64,000 nt of DNA from positions 351,415 to 415,414 of the forward strand of contig DS990599.1 in assembly GCA_000155715.1 (NCBI GenBank), read 5' to 3'. This document shows, one piece after another, positions 27,884 through 37,073 of this stretch. The first letter of the stretch is position 1. Each line of letters opens with the position of its first letter. The position numbers and the translations under genes are program-made. The DNA is from a gamma proteobacterium HTCC5015. Its GTDB lineage: Bacteria; Pseudomonadota; Gammaproteobacteria; HTCC5015. The notes under the pieces were generated by a model. The model was not told where the DNA came from, did no database searches, and saw only the letters and a list, made by a program, of their open reading frames with translations.

Positions 27884-29098
27884 ATGGATTTAGGTAATAC
27901 CGTTCAATTCAATTCCCTTAAATGGGTTAAAGAAGAACTAAGACTTCTACTAAAGGAAGTACAGCGCCAGTTCGAGCTTTTTTTAGAGTCGGGCGACGAC
28001 ACGGAAAAGCTTGATGATGTCTCGGCTCAAATGAGCCAAGTACGCGGCACCTTGTCGCTAGTAGAGGTGTATGGTGCCGCTTTGCTGAGCGAGGAAATCG
28101 AGGCGTTAACGGCTGCAATTCGCGACGGTAATGTCTCTAATAAAGAGGATGCCAATGAAGCGTTCTTGCGCGCGGTTCTTCAATTAAACGATTACTTAGA
28201 TGGTATTGCGGCGGGCAAGCCCGATACGCCCATTCGTTTGATGCCGCTACTCAATGATTTACGCGCGGTTCGCAAGGCTCCCTTACTCTCCGAAAACATG
28301 CTGTTTTTGCCCAACTTGGACTCGGTGTCAGCTGGTGGCGCTGAGGGTGGTACGGGCGATAGTGCATTGGCGGCCAAAAAACTGCGGCCCCAATATCAAT
28401 TTGGCCTGCTCAACTGGTTCCGCGAGAGTGATGTGTCGGGTGGCCTGCGTCGCATGTTGGCGGTCTTGGAAAAATTGCGCGGCACATCACAGGAAGATAA
28501 AAGTGCACGCCTGTGGTGGATTGGCTCTGGCTTAGTTGAAGCGCTTAGCAATGAGAGCGTAGACAGCAGCGTAGCTGTTAAGTCTTTGATGGGGCAGGTA
28601 GACCGTCAGATTAAGTCATTGGCGGACCAGGGTGAAGCCGAGTTTGCACAACAGTTACCCGTCGATACCGTTAAAAACCTGCTCTACTACATTGCACAAT
28701 CTGAGACGAGCGAAGGTCGTATTAGCGAGATCAAAGCAGCCTTCCGCTTAGAGGAATTGATGCCTTCACAGGATGAGGGCGGCAGTATTTCCGGTCCCAA
28801 TGAGGAATTGCTGCAGGCGGTATCAGAGGCGATCAAAGACGACATGCATCAGGCCAAGGATATCCTTGATCTCCACGGGCCTAGCAAAAATCTTGATGCG
28901 CTGGCGGAATTGCCTCCCGTGATGCGTAAAATTGGCGACACTATGGGCATGTTGGGCTTGGGTGGCATTCGTGAAAGAGTGGTCGATTTAGCGGCCGTTC
29001 TGGAAGCCGAGTTTGCCGAGCAAGACGCTAAAGAAGTGAGCCTCATGGATGCCGCACAGGCCTGCTTGCTGCGGAAGACACGCTGGATGCGATGGTGA
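27884..29098 (+). CDS. chpA: ChpA N-terminal part (separated by an apparent 1-base frameshift)
   Basis: The first 392 or so residues match the N-terminus of the hybrid kinase ChpA/PilL (LKWVKEELRLLLKEVQRQFELFLE, VRGTLSLVEVYGAALLSEEIEAL). The frame then runs off into CLLRKTRWMRW and stops at TGA 29096-29098. Inserting one base near 29061 would continue as LLAAEDTLDAMVSN into the next reading frame. ATG 29092 of the next frame overlaps the stop (ATGGTGA), so re-initiation could make a second polypeptide. Either a sequencing error, a recent mutation or a genuine split. Confidence 0.85.
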   Translation: MDLGNTVQFNSLKWVKEELRLLLKEVQRQFELFLESGDDTEKLDDVSAQMSQVRGTLSLVEVYGAALLSEEIEALTAAIRDGNVSNKEDANEAFLRAVLQLNDYLDGIAAGKPDTPIRLMPLLNDLRAVRKAPLLSENMLFLPNLDSVSAGGAEGGTGDSALAAKKLRPQYQFGLLNWFRESDVSGGLRRMLAVLEKLRGTSQEDKSARLWWIGSGLVEALSNESVDSSVAVKSLMGQVDRQIKSLADQGEAEFAQQLPVDTVKNLLYYIAQSETSEGRISEIKAAFRLEELMPSQDEGGSISGPNEELLQAVSEAIKDDMHQAKDILDLHGPSKNLDALAELPPVMRKIGDTMGMLGLGGIRERVVDLAAVLEAEFAEQDAKEVSLMDAAQACLLRKTRWMRW

Positions 29099-32000
29099 GT
29101 AACCGTGGCGCCAAAGATCAAGGGCGCGATAGCGGTGAAGTGAGCGACAGTGCGGCAGAGAACCTCAAGGTGCTGTCGACAGTCGTCAAGGAAGCTCAAA
29201 AAGACATGCTCAAGGCCAAAGAGGCCATTATCGATTACTTAGGCGATGCTTCTAAAATTGATAAGTTGCAGCAAGTGCCCGAGTTGCTTGCGTCGATTTC
29301 TGGCGCCATGTTTGTTGAGCAGTTGCAACCGATTAAGCCTTTAATTGAAACGTTATCCAATTATCTCAATAACCAAGTCCTGAAAACGGCGACGCCCCCG
29401 CCAGAACAGGAGCAAGAGGCTATCGCTGACTTGGTGACGAGTATTGAATACTTCATGGAGGCTGCTGGCGAGAACCGCGATGATGGCAGTCTCTATATTG
29501 CGGTGGGTGAAGAGGCGATTGAACGTCTTGGCGGTGCTCAACCCGAAGTGATTTCAGTCGCCGGTATTGAGGACGCCGATGAGCTCGACTCGGAGCCGGT
29601 AGCCAACGAGGGTGACGAGCCAGTTGCCGATCTCGAACTGGATGATGCGCTTTCCTTAGAGAGTGAAGAGTCCGACTCAACTGAATTGGCGGGTGCGGAC
29701 GGCGAGTCCCAGCCAGAGCCTCGTGAGTCCGTGGCGCCCGCGCCCGTGGCCAAATCTGAACCCTTTGAGCGCAATCTCGACATCATTTCAGAGGATGTCG
29801 ATGAAGAAATTCTCGAAATCTTTATTGAAGAGGCGCTTGAAGAGCTAGAGCGCATCAGTGAGCTCTTCCCGCGCTGGCGTCAAAGCCCCGATGACAGCGA
29901 GGCCATTACAACGATCCGACGTTCATTCCACACGCTTAAGGGCAGTGGCCGCTTGGTCGGTGCACAGTTAATTGGTGAGTTTGGTTGGGCAGTCGAGAAT
30001 ATGCTCAACCGCCTGCTCGATGAGACGATCAGTCTGTCCGATGGTCTTTACAACGTAGTGGAAGATACGGTGGGTATTTTACCTCAGCTGGTTGAGCAGT
30101 TGACGGGTAACAAAGAACCCATTGAAGAGGCCTACGACCTGATGGCGAGAGCTTGGCTTGTGGCCGATGGTAAGGATCCGAGTGCCGCTGCTGAAGCCGT
30201 CGAGACAGAACAGGCTGTTGAAGACGCAAGCCCTCAGGAAGCCAGTGCCGATGAGTCGGTCACTGAGGAAGAGGCTATGCCCGAGCCCAGTGCAGAGGGT
30301 CAGGAGAGTGCAGACATCGACCTATCAGGTGTTGCTCTCTCTGAAGACGACAGCCCCAGTGATGAAGAAGGCGAGGGCTTGCTTGATCTGGATGAAGACC
30401 TCACCAATATGGCCATTGAGTCGAGTGATGTCGACGAAGGTGCCGATCAAGAGGAGGGTATCAATGCTGCTTCGCTCGACAGCGAAGGCGCTAGCGATGA
30501 CATTGAGTTTGATTGGTCTGAGGACCTTGAGGAGTTGTCGGCCTCAGATTCTGAAGGCAGTAGTGATGAGGGTGAGATCGACTTGGACTTCACCGAGCTC
30601 GACGCGGTCGAGGATGAGGCCGATGAGGAAGACGATGAGAGTGACGGCCCTAGTTTCGCATTGAGCGAAGAGGACATGGGGGATGAAGCAGAGGCTACCC
30701 CAAATGCGGATATAGAGCTTGATGACATGCTGTTTGGCGAGGAGCTGCCCCAGTCGTCTGCAGGCACCGCAGGTGCCAGCGAGTTGGTCTCAGACTTAGA
30801 GTCCGTATTTCCCGAGGAGTCGGAAGTCGACTTGAGCAGCGAACAGTTGGCGACGGATGAAGAGGGCGAGATCGATTTGCCCCTGGCAGGCTCCGACGAG
30901 CCAGAAGGCGAGTGGGATCTGCCAGAAATGGACCCTGTGCTGGTCGACATATACAGCGCAGAGACGATGCAGCATGTCGAGACCATTGAAAACCTGCTCG
31001 GCGCTCTAGAAAGTGACGATCAGCTTGAGAATTCACACGATCTGACTCGGGCGTTGCACACCATTCACGGCAGCTCGCGTACGGCAGAAATGCACGCGGT
31101 AGCCGACGTGGCGCGTCGCTTGGAATATCACGGTAATGATCAAGAGGAACTGGGTGAGCCGTGGCCGGCCGCCTCAGTCGGGTTGCTGCGCGAAGCGACG
31201 GTGGCCACGCGAAAAGCGCTGGAGTGTTTGTCAGATCCCGGTGCAAAAAAACCGGATTTAGTGGGCTTGCTCTCACGCATTGATCCTTTGGCGCAAGAGA
31301 GTAAGGCGCGCGTTGAGGCGAATGAGCGAGGTCAACCCGACCCTTTTGACGAAGGTGCAGCAGCATCACAGCAGGATGAGGACCAAGCACCTGCTGAACC
31401 TGAAGAAGAACTGGCCGCTGCTGCACCAACTTTCGACACCGAGGAAGAAACCATCCGCGTCGATACCGACGACGAGCTGGTTGATATCTTTCTAGAAGAG
31501 TGTGAAGAGCTGATCGATGAGTGTGACAACACGCTTCAACAGTGTGAAGAGAGTGGTTTCCAAGAAGAGCAGATAGCCGCCCTCCAGCGACAAATGCACA
31601 CGCTAAAAGGCGGCGCTCGTATGGCCGAATTGACGCCGATGGGCGATCTCAGCCATGCCCTCGAAGAAGCTGTGCTAGGCATTCAACAGGGTGAAGTTGA
31701 GGCCACTGAGGTTGTGACCTCCACTTTGCGTCAGGCGGGAGATCAGCTGGCAGCCATGATGCAAGAAGTTCAAGAGCGCGGCCAGTTGACCTCGGCGCGT
31801 GCTCTGGTGTCTCGGCTAGAGCGAATTCGCCAAGGTGAAGCGCCCGCGGCGACAGAACAAACGGATGCGCCAAGTGAGTCCCCCGCTGTGAGCGCAGTGG
31901 CGGAAGTCGAGTTAGGCGATGAAGCGGAACCTCGTGAAGTGGCGGCAGCAGAGGAGAGTGGTGCTGCTTTAGAAGATGATTCGGTGGAGTCCGGAGAGGG

Positions 32001-34434
32001 TGCCGAGGCTAACTCAAGTGCCGACAAAATCGCGGTTGACGTCAATGATGATCTCGTAGAAATCTTCCTTGAGGAAGGTGAGGACCTTGTCCAAGCCTGC
32101 GACAACCTGCTTCACGAGTGGGAGGGTAACGATTTTGACAAAGCTCAAGCGGAAGAGCTGCAACGTCAATTACACACGCTAAAAGGCGGTGCCCGCATGG
32201 CGGGTTTAACGCCAATTGGTGATTTGAGCCACGCCATGGAGGAGTTAATCCTCTCTGTGGAGAAAGAGAAAATTGAGATGGATGACAGCACGATGGAAGT
32301 GCTGAAGTCCGTGGCCGACGAGCTGACCGATATGCTCGCGAGCATCCGCAAGCACGGCTATGTTGTCAGCGCCCAACAATGGGTTGACCGCCTGAATAAA
32401 CTGGGTGCCGGCGAGGCGCTGGATGATGGCGGTGAACCACTCGCGGAAGAGCCTGCTCCCACTGCGGAAATTACTGAGGCACAAGACAAACCATCGCTAC
32501 CCGCAGAGGGTCAGTCAGATCAGCCAGAAGACCCTGTGGCGAAGGTGATCGATCCCAACGACGCAAATGCCAAGCGCTTTGCCGAGACGGCGGCGCCAGC
32601 GGCGATGACAGGGGCAACGGCTGAACAGATTCGCGTCCGTGCCGATCGCCTCGATAGCCTTGTCAACAGTGCCGGTGAGGTGAGTGTGTACCACTCGCGC
32701 TTGCAACAGCAGCTCGGCGGTTTTGGTTTTAACCTCGGCGAACTCAATCAGACCGTCGACCGTATACGCGAGCAAGTGCGCCAAGTCTCCATCGAAACCG
32801 ATGCGCAAATTGATTCGCGCTACGCCCGGGAGCAGGAAAACCCCTACGACGATTTTGATCCTCTCGAGATGGATCGCTATAGCCACATGCAGCAGCTCTC
32901 GCGCTCTTTGATGGAGTCGGTACATGACTTAGAGGATTTGCGCGACACGATGTCCAACATGGTGCGCGACTCGGAAACTTTGCTGCACCAACAACAGCGC
33001 GTTAGTACGGACTTGCAAGAGGGGCTCATGGGAACGCGCATGGTGCGTTTCGATGGTGTGACCTCGCGCTTGCGCCGAATTGTTCGCCAAACCGCTCAGC
33101 AGCTAGACAAGAAAGCTCAAATTGAGTTTGAAGGTGTTGATAACGAGGTCGATCGCTCGGTACAGGAGCGTATGTTGGCGCCACTAGAACACATGTTGCG
33201 CAACGCGGTCTCTCACGGCATTGAAGCACCCCAAGAGCGGGCCGCTAAAGGCAAAAGTGAGCAGGGGCATATTAACCTGCACATTGGTCGTGACGGCTCT
33301 TTCATTGTGCTGACCTTAAGTGATGACGGTGCGGGGATTGATGTCAACCGTATTCGAGAGAAAGCCATTGAGCGGGGCTTGATGGAGAAAGGCCAAGAGG
33401 TCCCCGACCAAGAGGTTATGCAGTACATTCTGCATACCGGGTTTAGTACCGCAGATCAAGTCACTCAGATATCTGGGCGCGGTGTGGGTATGGACGTAGT
33501 GAACAGTGAGATTAAACATCTCGGCGGCTCGCTGCGGATTGAATCTGAACTGGGTCACGGCACAACATTCTTGGTGCGACTTCCCTTAACGCTGGCGATT
33601 AACCAAGCGCTGTTGGTGTTGGCGGGCGAAGATACCTACGCGATTCCCTTGACGGCGATCGAAGGTGTGGCTCGCGTGGGTGGCCAAGCGCTCTCTGAAC
33701 AATACGATAGCGATGTACCCCAATACCGCTACGCCGGCGAAGACTACGATATTTTCTATTTGCCTTCGCTGCTCAAGCAAGGTGTGCCCGGCGAGTTGGA
33801 TGACGAAGAGCAGTATCCGCTGCTACTTGTTCGAGCGGGTGAGCGACGCGTGGCGATTCACGCCGATGAGATGCTCGGCCGCCGTGAGATTGTGGTTAAA
33901 CCGGTGGGGCGTCAGGTGTCTACGCTGCCAGGCGTGTCCGGTGCCACTATCCTCGATGATGGTCGAGTTGCACTGATTCTTGAGATCAGTGGCCTGGTAC
34001 AAGGCGATGTTGTCATGATGTCGCTGACAGAGGACATCGATGAACCCGACTCGCAGGCTCAAGAGAAGAAGAAAACCGTTATGGTGGTGGATGATTCCAT
34101 TACTATTCGCAAAGTTTCTGCTCGTTTCTTGGAGCGTAATAACTATGAGGTGGTTACTGCCAAAGACGGTATGGATGCAGTGGCCCAGCTTCAGGAAGTA
34201 CGCCCCGATGTCATGTTGTTAGATATTGAAATGCCGCGCATGGACGGCTACGAAGTGGCGACTCATGTTCGCGCAACTCAAGAAATAGAAGACTTGCCGA
34301 TTATTATGATTACCTCGCGGACGGGCGACAAACACCGTGAGCGGGCGATGCAGATCGGGGTCAACCGCTACTTAGGTAAGCCGTTCCAAGAGGCTGAACT
34401 GTTGGAAGAAATCACTAATTTGTTAGGCGAATGA
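29092..34434 (+). CDS. chpA: ChpA main part: multi-HPt CheA-type histidine kinase with receiver
   Basis: CheA-like kinase controlling type IV pili. Recognisable modules by residue of this frame: HPt with SFHTLKGSGRLVG (about 280), HPt with LHTIHGSSRTAEM (about 656), HPt with MHTLKGGARMAEL (about 834), HPt with LHTLKGGARMAGL (about 1026), dimerisation helices (about 1170-1310), HATPase_c with NAVSHGIEAP, DDGAGID and GRGVGMDVV (about 1360-1490), a CheW domain, and a C-terminal receiver with VMVVDDS and LLDIEMPRMDGYE. Very acidic linkers separate the HPts, above all residues 390-610. 1780 aa as it stands. The true product probably includes the preceding 404-codon frame. Confidence 0.9.
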   Translation: MVSNRGAKDQGRDSGEVSDSAAENLKVLSTVVKEAQKDMLKAKEAIIDYLGDASKIDKLQQVPELLASISGAMFVEQLQPIKPLIETLSNYLNNQVLKTATPPPEQEQEAIADLVTSIEYFMEAAGENRDDGSLYIAVGEEAIERLGGAQPEVISVAGIEDADELDSEPVANEGDEPVADLELDDALSLESEESDSTELAGADGESQPEPRESVAPAPVAKSEPFERNLDIISEDVDEEILEIFIEEALEELERISELFPRWRQSPDDSEAITTIRRSFHTLKGSGRLVGAQLIGEFGWAVENMLNRLLDETISLSDGLYNVVEDTVGILPQLVEQLTGNKEPIEEAYDLMARAWLVADGKDPSAAAEAVETEQAVEDASPQEASADESVTEEEAMPEPSAEGQESADIDLSGVALSEDDSPSDEEGEGLLDLDEDLTNMAIESSDVDEGADQEEGINAASLDSEGASDDIEFDWSEDLEELSASDSEGSSDEGEIDLDFTELDAVEDEADEEDDESDGPSFALSEEDMGDEAEATPNADIELDDMLFGEELPQSSAGTAGASELVSDLESVFPEESEVDLSSEQLATDEEGEIDLPLAGSDEPEGEWDLPEMDPVLVDIYSAETMQHVETIENLLGALESDDQLENSHDLTRALHTIHGSSRTAEMHAVADVARRLEYHGNDQEELGEPWPAASVGLLREATVATRKALECLSDPGAKKPDLVGLLSRIDPLAQESKARVEANERGQPDPFDEGAAASQQDEDQAPAEPEEELAAAAPTFDTEEETIRVDTDDELVDIFLEECEELIDECDNTLQQCEESGFQEEQIAALQRQMHTLKGGARMAELTPMGDLSHALEEAVLGIQQGEVEATEVVTSTLRQAGDQLAAMMQEVQERGQLTSARALVSRLERIRQGEAPAATEQTDAPSESPAVSAVAEVELGDEAEPREVAAAEESGAALEDDSVESGEGAEANSSADKIAVDVNDDLVEIFLEEGEDLVQACDNLLHEWEGNDFDKAQAEELQRQLHTLKGGARMAGLTPIGDLSHAMEELILSVEKEKIEMDDSTMEVLKSVADELTDMLASIRKHGYVVSAQQWVDRLNKLGAGEALDDGGEPLAEEPAPTAEITEAQDKPSLPAEGQSDQPEDPVAKVIDPNDANAKRFAETAAPAAMTGATAEQIRVRADRLDSLVNSAGEVSVYHSRLQQQLGGFGFNLGELNQTVDRIREQVRQVSIETDAQIDSRYAREQENPYDDFDPLEMDRYSHMQQLSRSLMESVHDLEDLRDTMSNMVRDSETLLHQQQRVSTDLQEGLMGTRMVRFDGVTSRLRRIVRQTAQQLDKKAQIEFEGVDNEVDRSVQERMLAPLEHMLRNAVSHGIEAPQERAAKGKSEQGHINLHIGRDGSFIVLTLSDDGAGIDVNRIREKAIERGLMEKGQEVPDQEVMQYILHTGFSTADQVTQISGRGVGMDVVNSEIKHLGGSLRIESELGHGTTFLVRLPLTLAINQALLVLAGEDTYAIPLTAIEGVARVGGQALSEQYDSDVPQYRYAGEDYDIFYLPSLLKQGVPGELDDEEQYPLLLVRAGERRVAIHADEMLGRREIVVKPVGRQVSTLPGVSGATILDDGRVALILEISGLVQGDVVMMSLTEDIDEPDSQAQEKKKTVMVVDDSITIRKVSARFLERNNYEVVTAKDGMDAVAQLQEVRPDVMLLDIEMPRMDGYEVATHVRATQEIEDLPIIMITSRTGDKHRERAMQIGVNRYLGKPFQEAELLEEITNLLGE

Positions 34435-34438
34435 GACC

Positions 34439-34891
34439 ATGAGTGACACGTTAAAATGCGCCTGCCTACCTTTATCGCACGAACAATATCTTGTTGTGCC
34501 CAACAGTGTTATTGCAGAAGTGGTTGCCAATCGTGGCGATCTTCTCGTGATGGGGGCGCGCGAAGGGCTTATTGGCAAAATTCAGTGGCGTGGCTATTCC
34601 GTGCCACTCGTATCTTATGAGGCGGCCATTGGTGTCGCTATTCCCACTTATCGGCAGGACTCCAGAATTGCAATCCTGTTTACAGAGTCGGGAGATTCGA
34701 CCATGCCCTATCTCGCTTTCAGTATTCAGGGCTTGCCAGAGATTAAAGATCTTCAAGAGACTGACTTAATCAGCCGCGAGGGAGAAGAGCATCAGCTGGT
34801 TGCTTCACACGTACAAGTGGGTGACGACATGGACGGTTTTGTGCCGAATCTGACAGCGCTGGAAACATTCGTCAAAATGCGCGTCAATTAG
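34439..34891 (+). CDS. chpC: CheW-like protein ChpC
   Basis: 150-aa CheW-like adaptor directly after chpA (4-bp gap), in the position of chpC. It contains LACPL-type start CACLPLSHEQYLVVPNSVIAEV, WRGYSVPLVSYEAAIG and RIAILF. It may couple additional receptors to ChpA. No chpB (CheB-type methylesterase) lies between chpA and chpC. Confidence 0.8.
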   Translation: MSDTLKCACLPLSHEQYLVVPNSVIAEVVANRGDLLVMGAREGLIGKIQWRGYSVPLVSYEAAIGVAIPTYRQDSRIAILFTESGDSTMPYLAFSIQGLPEIKDLQETDLISREGEEHQLVASHVQVGDDMDGFVPNLTALETFVKMRVN

Positions 34892-34907
34892 ATCAATTTG
34901 ATTGAAT

Positions 34908-35645
34908 TTAATGGATATCACCTGAAATCAATTGGCAATAAGTCAGTGCGGCGATTGCTGCGGTCTCAGTGCGCAAGATGCGCGGCCCTAGGCTGACACT
35001 GGCCAGCCCTTGATCCTGAGCTGCCTGTACTTCTGTAGGATCAAACCCCCCCTCTGGGCCAATCCATAAATCGACGCGCTGCGCTTGACGCAAAGCCGCG
35101 TCTCCCGACTGTGATGTTTGCGTATCGAGGAAAAGTCCGACCGATTGGGCGTCCCGCTGTAACAGAGCCTCTTGAAAGTGTTGCACGGCATTGAGTTTTG
35201 CGAGACGGCAGCGCCCCGATTGCTGGCAGGCACTAATAATGATTTGCTGCCAGTGTGCGCGTTTCTTTTCGCCGCGCTCTCCCGACAGTTTAATTTGGCT
35301 GCGCTCACACAGCACGGGCGTGATTTCATGGGCGCCCATTTCCGTCGCCTTTTGAATGGCAAAGTCCATTCGATCGCCACGGGAGACGCCTTGATAAAGA
35401 TGAATGTAAAGCGAAGATTCCCGAAAACATTCGACGCGCTGGGTTAGGCGAACACAGGCGTTTTTCTTATGCGGTTTAATGAGTTCGGCTTCGTATTCGG
35501 CGTCTTCTCGGTTGTTAAACAATAAAACGATACTGCCCTGATGGGCGCGCAATACAGTGCACAAATGGTGCGACGTCACTGCATCTAATGTGACTTCATC
35601 ACCGACATTAAGAACTTGATCACAATAGAGGCGAGATCGTCGCAT
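34908..35645 (-). CDS. rsmE: 16S rRNA m3U1498 methyltransferase RsmE
   Basis: SPOUT-class methyltransferase of 245 aa. N-terminal PUA-like domain, HLYQGVSRGDRMDFAIQKATEMGAHEITPV in the middle, and the knot motifs LWIGPEGGFDPTEV and LGPRILRTETAAIAAL at the C-terminus. The start overlaps the bioA stop by one base. It converges with chpC across 16 bp. Confidence 0.96.
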   Translation of the reverse strand: MRRSRLYCDQVLNVGDEVTLDAVTSHHLCTVLRAHQGSIVLLFNNREDAEYEAELIKPHKKNACVRLTQRVECFRESSLYIHLYQGVSRGDRMDFAIQKATEMGAHEITPVLCERSQIKLSGERGEKKRAHWQQIIISACQQSGRCRLAKLNAVQHFQEALLQRDAQSVGLFLDTQTSQSGDAALRQAQRVDLWIGPEGGFDPTEVQAAQDQGLASVSLGPRILRTETAAIAALTYCQLISGDIH

Positions 35646-36994
35646 TAGTCGTTGTCTCGCGTGGCGATATCAATGCCTTCAGAGGCAACGGTGGCAAGGT
35701 GTTCGATTTCATCGTCATTAATGACATAGGGCGGCATAATGTAAACCACGTTGCCCAAGGGGCGCAGTAGGGACTGCCTTGTCAAAGCATGCTGATACAC
35801 GCGTAAACCGCGGCGCTGCTGCCAAGGATAGGGCTGCTGGCGACCCTCCCCGAGTTCGAGCGCCACAATCATGCCCGTCTGGCGAAAATCAATCACATTG
35901 GAGTGCTCGGCTACAGGGGAAAAGGCCTCGTGTAGCTTCTGGGCCTTTTTTAGATTTTGCTCGATGATGTCGTCATCGCGAAAGATGTTCAGTGTCTCTA
36001 GTGCGACGGCGCACGCGAGTGCGTTCCCCGTATAGCTGTGCGAGTGTAAAAAGGCGGATAGATTTTCATAGTCGTCGTAAAAAGCTTGATAAATCTCATC
36101 GCTCGTCATAACGACAGACAATGGCAAGTAGCCTGCGGTAATACCCTTGGATAAGACCAAAAAGTCGGGGCAAATATTCGCTTGTTCACAGGCAAACAAG
36201 GTGCCAGTACGGCCAAAACCCACAGCAATTTCATCAGCAATGAGATGAACGCCATGCCGATCGCAAGCCTCGCGGAGTAGAGAGAGGTAAACGGGATCGT
36301 ACATGCGCATACCGTTGGCGCACTGCACTAAGGGCTCGACAATAACCGCCGCGGTTCGCTTGGCATTCTCGGCGATAGTGCGCTCCATTTCGGGAAAGCA
36401 GCGTCGAGCGTAATCGGCGGGGCTCTCACCTTCTTCTCGATTAAAAGCGTCGGGCGCTGTCACCGTCAGAGTTTCAATGAGTAGCGGTTGATAGGTATCG
36501 CGGTAGAGTGCGACATTACCGACGGCCAAAGCGCCGAGCGTCTCACCGTGATAGCTGCCCGATAGAGTAATAAATAAACTGCGATGGGGCTGGCCGCGAT
36601 TGAGCCAATAGTGGTAGCTCATCTTCATGGCCGCCTCTATACCCGAGGATCCGTTGTCTGCATAAAAGCAGCGCGTCAGTGATTTAGGCGTTACAGAAAC
36701 CAAGCGCTCGGACAGCTCAATCACGGGTTGGTGGCTAAACCCTGCTAGCATAGCGTGTTCAAGCTGGTGAGCTTGATCGCTTAATGCCTTGGAAAGGCGA
36801 GGATTGGCGTGGCCAAAAAGGTTGACCCACCACGAACTCACAGCGTCGATGTATTGGTTGCCATCGAAATCCTCTAGCCACACGCCACGACCCGATTTCA
36901 TCGGCACCATAGGAAGCCATTCGTGATCTTTCATTTGTGTGCAGGGGTGCCACAAAACCGAAAGATCCCGCGCTTTCATTTCCTCATTATTCAT
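35645..36994 (-). CDS. bioA: adenosylmethionine-8-amino-7-oxononanoate aminotransferase
   Basis: PLP enzyme that makes 7,8-diaminopelargonic acid in biotin synthesis using SAM as amino donor. WHPCTQMKDHEWLPM near the N-terminus, YADNGSSGIEAAMKMSYHYW, ADEIAVGFGRTGTLFACEQ and the PLP lysine in LVLSKGITAGYLPLS are present. 449 aa. It is away from the other biotin genes bioH-bioC at 62-64 kb, and upstream of rsmE as in Pseudomonas. Confidence 0.97.
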   Translation of the reverse strand: MNNEEMKARDLSVLWHPCTQMKDHEWLPMVPMKSGRGVWLEDFDGNQYIDAVSSWWVNLFGHANPRLSKALSDQAHQLEHAMLAGFSHQPVIELSERLVSVTPKSLTRCFYADNGSSGIEAAMKMSYHYWLNRGQPHRSLFITLSGSYHGETLGALAVGNVALYRDTYQPLLIETLTVTAPDAFNREEGESPADYARRCFPEMERTIAENAKRTAAVIVEPLVQCANGMRMYDPVYLSLLREACDRHGVHLIADEIAVGFGRTGTLFACEQANICPDFLVLSKGITAGYLPLSVVMTSDEIYQAFYDDYENLSAFLHSHSYTGNALACAVALETLNIFRDDDIIEQNLKKAQKLHEAFSPVAEHSNVIDFRQTGMIVALELGEGRQQPYPWQQRRGLRVYQHALTRQSLLRPLGNVVYIMPPYVINDDEIEHLATVASEGIDIATRDND

Positions 36995-37073
36995 CGGACT
37001 ATTTTGCCACGGTTGCTGCCTGTAGAGAAAATGCCACAGTGATCGCCATGCAGTGGCAATTCTGCCAATGTGG

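Noticed and set aside
27884..29098. Programmed ribosomal frameshifting in chpA
   Set aside because: No slippery heptamer, no A or T run and no Shine-Dalgarno-like stimulator at the junction near 29061, so a plain indel or sequencing error is more likely.
30447..30986. 179-codon serine-rich minus-strand frame opposite chpA
   Set aside because: The reverse complement of Glu/Asp-rich codons gives Ser-rich frames; no start signal or family motif.
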